Of a DNA stretch of 64,000 bases, positions 50,498 through 58,368 are shown piece after piece. Numbering within the stretch: the first letter of the stretch is position 1; each line of letters starts with the position of its first letter. The notes under the pieces are model-generated. The model was not told where the DNA came from. It ran no database searches and saw only the letters and a program-made list of their open reading frames with translations. A program made the position numbers and the translations under genes. This DNA comes from an uncultured Bacteroidales bacterium (lineage in GTDB: Bacteria; Bacteroidota; Bacteroidia; Bacteroidales; Paludibacteraceae), in contig ONJT01000005.1 of NCBI GenBank assembly GCA_900318245.1, forward strand, positions 1 through 64,000, written 5' to 3'.

Positions 50498-51835
50498 ATG
50501 CGCAAGTATTTCTATATATTAATAGCAATTTTTCTCGTGAGCCTCACCGGTTGCGAGGGAGCGAGCGAGTCCTCTACGCCTTCTTCCGTCGCCAAACTGA
50601 GCGCTTTCTACTTCGCGGCGAACGACTCCAACCCGGGTCTCTCGACCGGAGTCTTCACCATCGAAGAGCGCCTCGACACGGGCCTGGTATGGAACAAAGA
50701 CTCGATGCTCTTCGGTACTCGTCTGGATAGCGTCGTACCGCGCTTCACCTTCGCCGCTACGCCGAGTGCTGCATGGTTGAAGATGCCCGACACGCTGTGC
50801 GTGCTGACGGGATACGACACGCTGGACTTCAGCAAAGGACCGATATACCTCAACGTCCGCTCGGCGGACCGCTCGACGTTCAAGACCTATGAGATACGCG
50901 CGAGTGTGCACCAGGCGGATCCCGACCTCTACACATGGTCCATCCTCACGCCGCAGATATACGAGATCGACGACAGCGAGCAGAAAGTAGTGGAGTTGGA
51001 ACAGTCGTTCGTGCTCATCAAGTCCAACGGTTTTGCGCTGCGTACGTATCTGTCCGAAGACGGCAGCGAATGGTTCGACTGGGGTTCTCCCACCGGTTTA
51101 CCGGCCGGTACGAACGTACGGCAGATCATCAGTGATGGCACTACGCTGTATTACGGTCAAGGCAATACGGTCTACACCAGTACGGACGCCCTCACGTGGA
51201 CGGCACAGACGGTAAGTTATCCGGTAGTGACGATGCTGCTGTACTGGAACAGTCTGGTATGGGCGCTGGTCGATAACAACGGCTACGAGTTAGCATATCT
51301 CGATAACGACGGACTCGCGCTGAGCGGCATGCGTCCGAACGGTCCGTTCCCCATCAGCGATTTCGGCACGGTGGTCTTCCAAAGTGCCAGTCTGCGCGAA
51401 CGCGCGATGATCATCGGCGGCTACTCCGAGGACGGCGAGTCGCTTAACACGCGCTGGAACCTCGAGTACTCGGTTCATCCCCTGCCGAAGGGCGAATACC
51501 GCATCGAGGAGTTCTCTATCGACCGACCGAGTTTCACGCGCCTGACAGGCATATCGGTAATCTGGTATAACGACCAGTTGCTGATGTTCGGCGGTGTGGA
51601 CGAGAAGATGAACTATTTCGGCCGCGAGATACTGATCTCCAACGACGAAGGACTCAACTGGACGAAAGCCGACTCGACGAAGAACCAGTTGCCGGAAGTG
51701 TACAGCGCAAGACAGAAACAGACGGCCATTGTGCGCGACAACTACATCTACCTCTTCGGCGGACAGGACGCGAACATCTCCTATAGCGACGTCTATCGGG
51801 GACGCCTGAACTCCATTGACTGGAATAACAACTAA
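50498..51835 (+). CDS. DUF6242-type lipoprotein with beta-propeller repeats
   Basis: 445 aa from ATG 50498. Lipoprotein signal MRKYFYILIAIFLVSLTGC. An N-terminal immunoglobulin-like part (to about 150) is followed by propeller-like repeats (LYYGQGNTVYTSTDALTWT, RAMIIGGYSEDGES, LLMFGGVDEKMNYFG, YIYLFGGQDANISYSDVY). Probably an outer-membrane surface lipoprotein; function unknown. It precedes pgk by 19 bp. Confidence 0.8.
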   Translation: MRKYFYILIAIFLVSLTGCEGASESSTPSSVAKLSAFYFAANDSNPGLSTGVFTIEERLDTGLVWNKDSMLFGTRLDSVVPRFTFAATPSAAWLKMPDTLCVLTGYDTLDFSKGPIYLNVRSADRSTFKTYEIRASVHQADPDLYTWSILTPQIYEIDDSEQKVVELEQSFVLIKSNGFALRTYLSEDGSEWFDWGSPTGLPAGTNVRQIISDGTTLYYGQGNTVYTSTDALTWTAQTVSYPVVTMLLYWNSLVWALVDNNGYELAYLDNDGLALSGMRPNGPFPISDFGTVVFQSASLRERAMIIGGYSEDGESLNTRWNLEYSVHPLPKGEYRIEEFSIDRPSFTRLTGISVIWYNDQLLMFGGVDEKMNYFGREILISNDEGLNWTKADSTKNQLPEVYSARQKQTAIVRDNYIYLFGGQDANISYSDVYRGRLNSIDWNNN

Positions 51836-51854
51836 CAACTAAAATATTAACACT

Positions 51855-53105
51855 ATGACTATCAAAGATTTCAAATTCGCCGGCAAGAAGGCGATTGTAC
51901 GTGTCGATTTCAATGTGCCCCTCGATGAGAACGGTCACATCACCGACGACACCCGTATCCGCGGTGCGTTACCTACCCTCAAGCACATCCTCGATGAGGG
52001 CGGCGCACTGATCATCATGAGCCACATGGGCAAGCCGAAAGGTAAAGTACAGGCTAAGTACAGCCTCAGCCAGATTGTAGATGCCGTAGCTGCTGCGCTC
52101 GGTCGTCCCGTTCAGTTCGCTGAGGACTGCGCGAAGGCTCAGGCACAGGCTGCTGCCCTCAAACCGGGCGAGGTACTGCTGCTCGAGAACCTGCGTTTCT
52201 ATCCGGAAGAGGAAGGCAAACCGGTAGGAATCGAGAAAGAAGACCCGGCTTATGAGGCGGCTAAGAAAGAGATGAAAGCACGTCAGAAAGAGTTCGCTAA
52301 GGTGCTCGCATCGTACGCTGACTGCTACGTGATGGACGCTTTCGGTACGGCACACCGCAAACATGCATCGACAGCTGTCATCGCAGACTATTTCGATGCA
52401 GACCACAAGATGCTGGGCTTCCTGATGGAGAAAGAGGTAGCAGCAGTAGACGCTGTGCTCGGCGACATCAAACGCCCGTTCGTAGCCATCATGGGTGGTT
52501 CGAAAGTGAGCTCGAAGATCGGTATCATCGAGAACCTGCTCGGCAAGGTTGATAAACTCATCCTCTGCGGCGGTATGACCTATACGTTTGCGAAAGCACA
52601 CGGCGGCGAGATTGGCGGTTCGATCGTAGAGCTCGACAAACTCGATGTAGCGCTGGGCGTAGAGGAGTTGGCAAAGAAGAACGGCGTAGAGCTCGTGCTC
52701 GCTCCGGATGCTATCTGCGCAGACAGCTTCAGCAACGATGCTAACCAGAAGATCTTCCCATCGAACGCTATTCCTGAGGGTTGGGAAGGTCTGGATGCAG
52801 GTCCTAAGGCACAGGAGAACTTCCGCAATGCCATCAAGGGCGCTAAGACCATCCTCTGGAACGGTCCTGCAGGAGTGTTCGAGTTCGATAACTTCTGCGG
52901 CGGTAGCCGTGCTATCGGCGAGGCCATCGCAGAGGCCACGAAGAACGGCGCGTTCTCGCTCATCGGCGGCGGCGACTCCGTAGCATGCGTAAACAAATTC
53001 GGTCTGGCAGACCAAGTATCGTATATCTCTACCGGTGGTGGTGCTCTTCTCGAGGCTATCGAAGGCAAGATCCTCCCGGGTGTAGCAGCGATTAAAGGGG
53101 AGTAA
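51855..53105 (+). CDS. pgk: phosphoglycerate kinase
   Basis: 416 aa, glycolytic ATP synthesis. [19 protein letters not shown] (substrate-binding signature), [43 protein letters not shown] and [14 protein letters not shown] are all present. The stop codon is inside the first AAGTTGA heptamer. Confidence 0.97.
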   Translation: MTIKDFKFAGKKAIVRVDFNVPLDENGHITDDTRIRGALPTLKHILDEGGALIIMSHMGKPKGKVQAKYSLSQIVDAVAAALGRPVQFAEDCAKAQAQAAALKPGEVLLLENLRFYPEEEGKPVGIEKEDPAYEAAKKEMKARQKEFAKVLASYADCYVMDAFGTAHRKHASTAVIADYFDADHKMLGFLMEKEVAAVDAVLGDIKRPFVAIMGGSKVSSKIGIIENLLGKVDKLILCGGMTYTFAKAHGGEIGGSIVELDKLDVALGVEELAKKNGVELVLAPDAICADSFSNDANQKIFPSNAIPEGWEGLDAGPKAQENFRNAIKGAKTILWNGPAGVFEFDNFCGGSRAIGEAIAEATKNGAFSLIGGGDSVACVNKFGLADQVSYISTGGGALLEAIEGKILPGVAAIKGE

Positions 53106-53135
53106 AGTTGAAAGTTGAAAGTTGAAAGTTTAAAG
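53105..53135 (+). repeat. heptamer array (AAGTTGA)3-4 between pgk and DUF3127
   Basis: AAGTTGA three times, then AAGTTTA, and AAG. It fills the whole intergenic gap except the last two bases before the ATG. Confidence 0.85.
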
Positions 53136-53137
53136 AA

Positions 53138-53563
53138 ATGGAAGTAGTAGGTAAGATTATTCAGGTATTGCCGGCACAGGAAGGTATCGGCAAGAACGGC
53201 AACCCGTGGAAGGTACAGCCGTATGTATTGGAGACGCTGGATCAGTATCCCCGCAAAGTGCATTTCGAGGTATTCGGCGAGGACCGTATCAAGCAGAATC
53301 CGTGCGATGTAGACCAGTTAGTAACCGTCAGCTTCGATATCGAGAGCCGTGAGTTCAACGGCCGTTGGTATACCTCTATCCGCGCTTGGCGTATCCAGCA
53401 GGGCGATATGACGCAAGCCGTTCCGGGCGCAGCGCCTGCTGTTGCCCCCGTAGCGGCTCCGCAACCCGCGGCTACGCCTGCAGCGCCCGCAGAGGCTGCT
53501 CCGGTGAACATGGATCCGTTTGACGCTTCGGCCGGTGAAGGCACCAGTGACCTGCCCTTCTAA
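53138..53563 (+). CDS. DUF3127 domain protein, OB-fold-like
   Basis: 141 aa. An N-terminal OB-like beta domain (VVGKIIQVLPAQEGIGKNG, RKVHFEVFGEDR, LVTVSFDIESREFNGRWYTS) is followed by an Ala/Pro-rich linker and an acidic tail ending SDLPF. The tail imitates the C-terminus of SSB proteins, suggesting protein contacts at single-stranded DNA. Function inferred only. TAATG overlap with the next gene. Confidence 0.8.
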   Translation: MEVVGKIIQVLPAQEGIGKNGNPWKVQPYVLETLDQYPRKVHFEVFGEDRIKQNPCDVDQLVTVSFDIESREFNGRWYTSIRAWRIQQGDMTQAVPGAAPAVAPVAAPQPAATPAAPAEAAPVNMDPFDASAGEGTSDLPF

Positions 53564-54474
53564 TGCGTAAGTGGGTCTACATAATACTCGCAATCATCCT
53601 GTTAGCGGCAGGCGCAGTAGTCTGCGCTTACCGCTGGCAGGCGTGGTTCGTCACACCCGCTGAACCGTTGTGGACAGGCGACACGCTGCAAGGTGTGTTC
53701 CAAACGCCGGACTCGGCGAACGACAGCATTGAGACGATCCTCGTGCTCGGCGATATCCACAGTCGTCTCACGCGCGCAGACTACGACCTTCTGGCAGCCC
53801 GCGTGCCAAACGCAGACCTTGTGATGCAGGTCGGCGACTGGATGGACCGCGGACAGGAGTATTACCGCCAGTTGCTGTTGCGCGAATGGACAAACAGTGC
53901 GCTGAACGGACTGCCGGTCATTGCCTGTCCGGGCAATCACGAGTACACCAAGGGGGTACACAAATCGTTATCAGACGCATGGAGCGAGACCTTCCTGCAT
54001 CCGGATAACGGACCGGTCGGCGTACCGGGCGCCAGTTACCGGCTCGACATCCCCGGGATGCGCGTCATCGTGATCGACACCAACCCCTTGGCGCATGTCG
54101 TCTATCTGACACGTACGCTGACGTGGTTGCGCGAGGCGATGTACAGCGCCGGCGACCGCGCGGTGGTGGTGATGATGCACCATCCGGTATTGTCTGCCGC
54201 CAAAGGACGCGCGAACGTCGCTATTTACAGCACTTTCCGCTATGCGCTGAGTCAAGCCGACCTGGTGCTCGCGGGACATGACCATTTCTATGCTCGCCGC
54301 ACGCCCTTCGTGATGCTTAACACCGCCGGTAAGCCCAAGAAGCAGAAGACCAAACTGCATATCGAGGTGCGCGACAGCGTGCCTGTGTACGGGGTACTGG
54401 CCAACAAGCAACTCATTATTCATCGGATGAGCGACGGCATCGCCATCGACACCATCTATGTTAAGCACGACTGA
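53563..54474 (+). CDS. membrane-anchored metallophosphoesterase
   Basis: 303 aa. One N-terminal membrane helix (VYIILAIILLAAGAVVCAY), then the calcineurin-like motifs GDIHS, GDWMDRG, GNHE, HHP and GHDHFYAR. A periplasmic phosphoesterase of unknown substrate. It overlaps recO by 17 bp. Confidence 0.85.
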   Translation: MRKWVYIILAIILLAAGAVVCAYRWQAWFVTPAEPLWTGDTLQGVFQTPDSANDSIETILVLGDIHSRLTRADYDLLAARVPNADLVMQVGDWMDRGQEYYRQLLLREWTNSALNGLPVIACPGNHEYTKGVHKSLSDAWSETFLHPDNGPVGVPGASYRLDIPGMRVIVIDTNPLAHVVYLTRTLTWLREAMYSAGDRAVVVMMHHPVLSAAKGRANVAIYSTFRYALSQADLVLAGHDHFYARRTPFVMLNTAGKPKKQKTKLHIEVRDSVPVYGVLANKQLIIHRMSDGIAIDTIYVKHD

Positions 54475-55030
54475 CGCGATAGTGCTGTCGCTTCAGCCGC
54501 ATTCGGACAAAGCGCACGTGCTGCACGCCTACACGCGTACGGGCGGGCGCGTTAATTATATGGTGTATGGCTTAGGTCGCAAACACGCCATCGGCATGTA
54601 CACGCCCTTCACGCTGCTGCAGATCACCGCGGACCAGACGCCCTCTAAACCTCCGACGCTCAAAGAGGCGATTCCCTTGAGCGCTAATCCCCTAATCGCT
54701 AATCCGTACAAAAGCGCTATTGCGCTGTTCCTTAGTGAAGTCCTCTACCACGTGCTGCGCCATCCGATGACAGACGAACCGATGTTTGACTTCATTGCGC
54801 AAGCGGTAAAGGAATTGGATCGGTGCGAAGAGCCGCAGAACTTCCATCTGCAGTTTCTCATCGGCTTAGCCGCCAAACTGGGTTTTGCGATGGAAAACGA
54901 ACCTGTTTTGCCGCAAACGCGTAAGGAGCGGCAGCAACAGTTACGGGCATTGTGCACGTATTTCGAAGAGCATGTAGAAACATGGGAAGCACCCCGTTCT
55001 CTGGATATTTTAATGGAGGTTTTTGACTAA
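54458..55030 (+). CDS. recO: DNA repair protein RecO, short form
   Basis: 190 aa. LSTTDAIVLSLQPHSDKAHVLHAYTRTGGRVNYMVYG is the OB-fold N-terminus. ALFLSEVLYHVLRHPMTDEPMFDFI and NFHLQFLIGLAAKLGF are the helical RecO core. It is about 50 residues shorter than usual and has no zinc-finger cysteines in the C-terminus. Mediates RecA loading with RecR. A small ANPLIANP-type repeat lies at about 76-83. Confidence 0.85.
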   Translation: MLSTTDAIVLSLQPHSDKAHVLHAYTRTGGRVNYMVYGLGRKHAIGMYTPFTLLQITADQTPSKPPTLKEAIPLSANPLIANPYKSAIALFLSEVLYHVLRHPMTDEPMFDFIAQAVKELDRCEEPQNFHLQFLIGLAAKLGFAMENEPVLPQTRKERQQQLRALCTYFEEHVETWEAPRSLDILMEVFD

Positions 55031-55064
55031 AAACGCCCACAAAAGTAAAAAAAGTGCGAAAAAA

Positions 55065-55096
55065 TTTGGTCATGTCAGAAAAAAGCAGTACTTTTG
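55065..55096 (+). promoter_or_regulatory. rpmH promoter
   Basis: TTTG (55065-55068), 20 bp, TACTTTTG (55089-55096). Confidence 0.8.
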
Positions 55097-55152
55097 CAGG
55101 CTTTTTGACGTATAAACCCGTTCTCGTGAGAGAACCTAAATAATTAAAGACA

Positions 55153-55311
55153 ATGAAACGTACATTCCAACCTTCCCAACGTAAGCGTCGTAACAAACAC
55201 GGCTTCTTGGAGAGAATGACTACCGCTAACGGTCGTCGTGTATTGGCTGCACGCCGCGCTAAAGGTCGTAAGAAACTGACCGTAGCTGACGAAGGACGCC
55301 ACAAATTTTGA
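55153..55311 (+). CDS. rpmH: 50S ribosomal protein L34
   Basis: 52 aa, [20 protein letters not shown], then the [20 protein letters not shown] motif, as in all L34 proteins. It shares one base with the start of rbfA (TGATG). rpmH is usually beside rnpA; here it is with rbfA, as in other Bacteroidales. Confidence 0.97.
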   Translation: MKRTFQPSQRKRRNKHGFLERMTTANGRRVLAARRAKGRKKLTVADEGRHKF

Positions 55312-55646
55312 TGGAGTCAACTAGACAACACAAGATCGCTCGTCTGATTCAGAAGGACATGAGCGACATTCTATTATGGTACGCGCGCACTTTGCATGGA
55401 ACCCTTATTTCCGTGAGCGAGGTGCGCGTGTCGCCTGATCTCTCTATTGCGCATATTTATCTGTCTATCTTTCCGCAGGACAAGGTAGCTCAGACCATGA
55501 CGCTTATTGAAGAGAACATGCACCGCTTTCGCGGTGAACTCGGCACGCTTGAGCGCCATCAATTGCGTATTATTCCGGAAATAGTCTTCCATTTGGACGA
55601 GACGATCGATCGGATGGAGCGCATTGATGAGTTGCTCCATGCCTAA
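55311..55646 (+). CDS. rbfA: 30S ribosome-binding factor RbfA
   Basis: 111 aa from ATG 55311 ([20 protein letters not shown]). KH-like fold; LISVSEVRVSPDLSIAHIYLSIFP and PEIVFHLDETIDRMERIDELL are the family signatures. Assists 16S rRNA 5'-end maturation. Overlaps the permease gene by 8 bp. Confidence 0.93.
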   Translation: MESTRQHKIARLIQKDMSDILLWYARTLHGTLISVSEVRVSPDLSIAHIYLSIFPQDKVAQTMTLIEENMHRFRGELGTLERHQLRIIPEIVFHLDETIDRMERIDELLHA

Positions 55647-56856
55647 TCTTGAATCCCACATTGCCTGGCGGTACCTTTTCTCGAAGAAAGGGCATAACGC
55701 CATCAACATCGTCTCCGGCATCAGTGCGGCGGCAGTTGCAGTCGTGACGGCGGCGATGATCTGTGTGTTATCCGTGATGAACGGATTCGGCACGCTGGTA
55801 GAGCACATGTTCTCGGAGTTCGATCCGGTACTCTTAGTCGTTCCCGCCGAAGGCGCTACTTTGCGCACCGACACCGCGCCTATCGCTTCGCTATACGCGC
55901 GCGAGGACATCGAAGCCATCTCCATGCAACTCGAGCAGACGGCGCTCATCCGCTACAAGGACCATCAGACGCCGGCGCGCGTGATGGGTGTGGACAGTCT
56001 GTTTACCCAAACGGCACATATTGACTCGATCATCTTCGACGGCTTCTATTCGGTCTGGGACGGTGCGTTTGATCGCGTGACGATGGGTAGAGGTTTGGCT
56101 GCTCAGATAGGCATGAACGCCCATTTCACGGGCGCGCTGCACCTCTATGCACCAAAACGCACGGGACGCTTCAACAGCCTGCGACCGGACTTGTCGCTTA
56201 ACCACGAGCATGCCTTCATCGCCGGTACGTTCGCCGTGAACCAAGTGGAGTACGACGACCAAGTGCTTCTCGTCTCCCTACCTCTCGCCCAACGACTCTT
56301 CGAATACGACGAGCATACAGCAAGTGCGCTTCGTATTCAACCGAAGAGCACATTGAAGATTGAAGATTTAAAATTGAAGATTTCTAAAATTTTAGGTCCC
56401 GGCTACAAAGTACTCAACCGCTACGAGCAGCAGGCGAGTTTCTTCAATATCCTGCGCATCGAGAAATTGCTGACCATTCTCTTATTGGTCTTCATCTTGC
56501 TGATTGCGAGTTTTAACATCATCGGTTCGCTCTCGATGCTGATCATCGACAAGCGCGAAGACATACAGATTCTTTCGCACCTAGGCGCAGACGAAGCAAC
56601 TATTCGCCGTGTGTTCCTGCTCGAGGGATGGTTTATCTCGTCCTTGGGCGCGATGATCGGCCTCATCGCAGGCGTGCTGTTGTGCTTAGGACAGCAGCAT
56701 TTCGGTTGGCTCAAACTCGGCAGCGGTGCGGAGTATGTGATATCGGCTTATCCGGTGCAGGTACAGGTACTTGACATCGTGCTGGTAGCCGCGATTGTAT
56801 TGGCCTTAGGCTTCGCTGCCGCCCTGTATCCATCCCGAAAAATACAACTCTCATGA
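55639..56856 (+). CDS. LolC/LolE-type lipoprotein-release ABC permease
   Basis: 405 aa from ATG 55639 (MPNLESHIAWRYLFSKKGHN). Helix 1 at about 24-46 (IVSGISAAAVAVVTAAMICVL), a periplasmic MacB-like domain, then three FtsX helices (LTILLLVFILLIASFNIIGSL, WFISSLGAMIGLIAGVLLCL, LDIVLVAAIVLALGFAAAL). Extracts lipoproteins for the outer membrane. A heptamer array in the periplasmic domain (56352-56386) encodes TLKIEDLKLKIS. Confidence 0.9.
   Translation: MPNLESHIAWRYLFSKKGHNAINIVSGISAAAVAVVTAAMICVLSVMNGFGTLVEHMFSEFDPVLLVVPAEGATLRTDTAPIASLYAREDIEAISMQLEQTALIRYKDHQTPARVMGVDSLFTQTAHIDSIIFDGFYSVWDGAFDRVTMGRGLAAQIGMNAHFTGALHLYAPKRTGRFNSLRPDLSLNHEHAFIAGTFAVNQVEYDDQVLLVSLPLAQRLFEYDEHTASALRIQPKSTLKIEDLKLKISKILGPGYKVLNRYEQQASFFNILRIEKLLTILLLVFILLIASFNIIGSLSMLIIDKREDIQILSHLGADEATIRRVFLLEGWFISSLGAMIGLIAGVLLCLGQQHFGWLKLGSGAEYVISAYPVQVQVLDIVLVAAIVLALGFAAALYPSRKIQLS
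56352..56386 (+). repeat. in-frame heptamer array inside the permease gene
   Basis: ATTGAAG, ATTGAAG, ATTTAAA, ATTGAAG, ATTTCTA: five 7-nt units. Confidence 0.8.
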
Positions 56857-57425
56857 GAAAAGCACTGATTATCGGAATACTTGGACTGCTCGGAATACTC
56901 GGGTTTACGTCCTGCAGCAATTCTACGCCATACGTCTATCACGGCATGCCGAAGGAGTACCTGCTGGCCTGGGAAGAGATCTACGGCTATGCCTATGACT
57001 CGATACCCAATGCGGTCGTTGCACTCGACCTGTATTCCAAAGGTCTGGAACTAGATGCCGACCATCGCATGCGGGGAACAGGATATAACCTCTATATCTC
57101 CGATATCTTCGTTCCGGAGAGTCACGGTCAGGACACTTTGCGCCTCGTGCCCGGTAAGTACCACAGCGAGCGCACAGGTCTGCCATTTACCTTCCTGCCC
57201 GGCAAAGACTGGGACGGCCAACCGACGGGCATGTACGTACTATACGTAGAGGATGGCAAGTTACAGTCGATTCAAGTGCTGGATTCCGGATATATTGTCG
57301 TCAAGGACACCACGTCGGTGATGAAAGATCTGGAGTTCACGCTCTATTATAAAAACGCTTACGGTTCGCGGGCTACCTACAAGCCGCATTTCCAAGGAGT
57401 TCTTTATCCGTGGGAAAAAAGATAA
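56853..57425 (+). CDS. lipoprotein of unknown function (DUF4738-like)
   Basis: 190 aa. Lipoprotein signal MRKALIIGILGLLGILGFTSC, whose hydrophobic core is encoded by a nonamer repeat (56873-56908). The mature part is a single beta-rich domain (GTGYNLYISDIFVPESHGQD, DGKLQSIQVLDSGYIVVKD). The DUF4738 suggestion is tentative. Overlaps the permease by 4 bp and xerD by 16 bp. Confidence 0.75.
   Translation: MRKALIIGILGLLGILGFTSCSNSTPYVYHGMPKEYLLAWEEIYGYAYDSIPNAVVALDLYSKGLELDADHRMRGTGYNLYISDIFVPESHGQDTLRLVPGKYHSERTGLPFTFLPGKDWDGQPTGMYVLYVEDGKLQSIQVLDSGYIVVKDTTSVMKDLEFTLYYKNAYGSRATYKPHFQGVLYPWEKR
56873..56908 (+). repeat. nonamer repeat encoding a signal peptide core
   Basis: CGGAATACT, TGGACTGCT, CGGAATACT, CGGGTTTAC at 9-nt spacing. 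Same unit type as in dusB and the fusion linker. Confidence 0.6.
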
Positions 57426-58321
57426 CATCGGACGCAGAGCTCCGACGCGAGTACCACACATGGTTGCGTCTGGAGCGCGGTTATTCACCGAACACCATCG
57501 AGGGCTACGAGATGGACCTCGACAAGTTGCGTGCGTACGGAGAGGAGCATAAGGTGGACATCGTCCACATGAGTTTTGACGAGTTGCAAGAGTGCATCTT
57601 TACGCTTTTCAAGGACGTTCGCTCCGAAGGAACCCAAGCGCGTATTCTCGCGGGTATCCACTCATGGTTTCGCTTTCTGCTGTACAAAGACTATATCGAG
57701 CAAGACCCATCGGAGTTGTTGGAAGGACCGCGTAAGTCCAAACACCTGCCAACGGTGCTCTCGCTGGATGAGGTAAACCGGATGATGGCGGCTATCGACC
57801 TGAGCAGCAACGAAGGGCACCGCAACCGCGCGATGATGGAGATGCTCTACGGGAGCGGTCTGCGCGTGAGTGAACTGGTGAACCTGCAGCTCAGCAAGAT
57901 ATACCTCCACGAACATTACATGCTCATCGAAGGCAAGGGGTCAAAGCAACGCCTCGTGCCACTTTCGCCGGTAGCCGAAGAATGGTTCGGGTACTGGATG
58001 CAGGAACGCGCGACTTGGCCACTCAAACCCGAGTCCAAGGATATCGCGTTCGTCAACCGCTATGGTCGTCCGATGACGCGGGCGATGGTCTTCACCATCG
58101 TGCGCAGACTCTGCGCCGAGGCGGGTATTACCAAGACCGTCAGTCCCCATACGCTGCGTCATTCCTTTGCAACCCATCTCCTGCAGAACGGCGCCGACCT
58201 GCGCGTAATACAGCAACTATTAGGGCACGAAGACCTGGCGACCACTGAGATTTACACGCATATCGACGTCCAAGACCTGAGAAAAGCGATACTTCAATGC
58301 CACCCGATTAATAAGGTGTAA
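57410..58321 (+). CDS. xerD: tyrosine recombinase XerD
   Basis: 303 aa chromosome dimer resolution recombinase. N-terminal SAM-like core-binding domain (WLRLERGYSPNTIEGYEMDL). Catalytic residues in GSGLRVSELV (Arg), SPHTLRHSFATHLL (His-x-x-Arg), LGHEDLATTEIYTHI (His and Tyr). The TAA stop is part of the AAGGTGT heptamer array. Confidence 0.94.
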   Translation: MGKKITSDAELRREYHTWLRLERGYSPNTIEGYEMDLDKLRAYGEEHKVDIVHMSFDELQECIFTLFKDVRSEGTQARILAGIHSWFRFLLYKDYIEQDPSELLEGPRKSKHLPTVLSLDEVNRMMAAIDLSSNEGHRNRAMMEMLYGSGLRVSELVNLQLSKIYLHEHYMLIEGKGSKQRLVPLSPVAEEWFGYWMQERATWPLKPESKDIAFVNRYGRPMTRAMVFTIVRRLCAEAGITKTVSPHTLRHSFATHLLQNGADLRVIQQLLGHEDLATTEIYTHIDVQDLRKAILQCHPINKV

Positions 58322-58368
58322 GGTGTAAAGTGTAAGGTGTAAGGTGTAAGGTGTAAAGTGTAAGGTGT
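58313..58368 (+). repeat. heptamer array (AAGGTGT)8 bridging xerD and DUF5686
   Basis: Eight consecutive 7-nt units, six AAGGTGT and two AAAGTGT, with no other sequence between the genes. The xerD TAA (58319-58321) and the GTG start of the next gene (58365-58367) both lie in it. Confidence 0.95.

Noticed and set aside
57410..58321. Integrase of a mobile element
   Set aside because: Sequence and operon context fit the housekeeping XerD; no attachment sites or cargo genes next to it.
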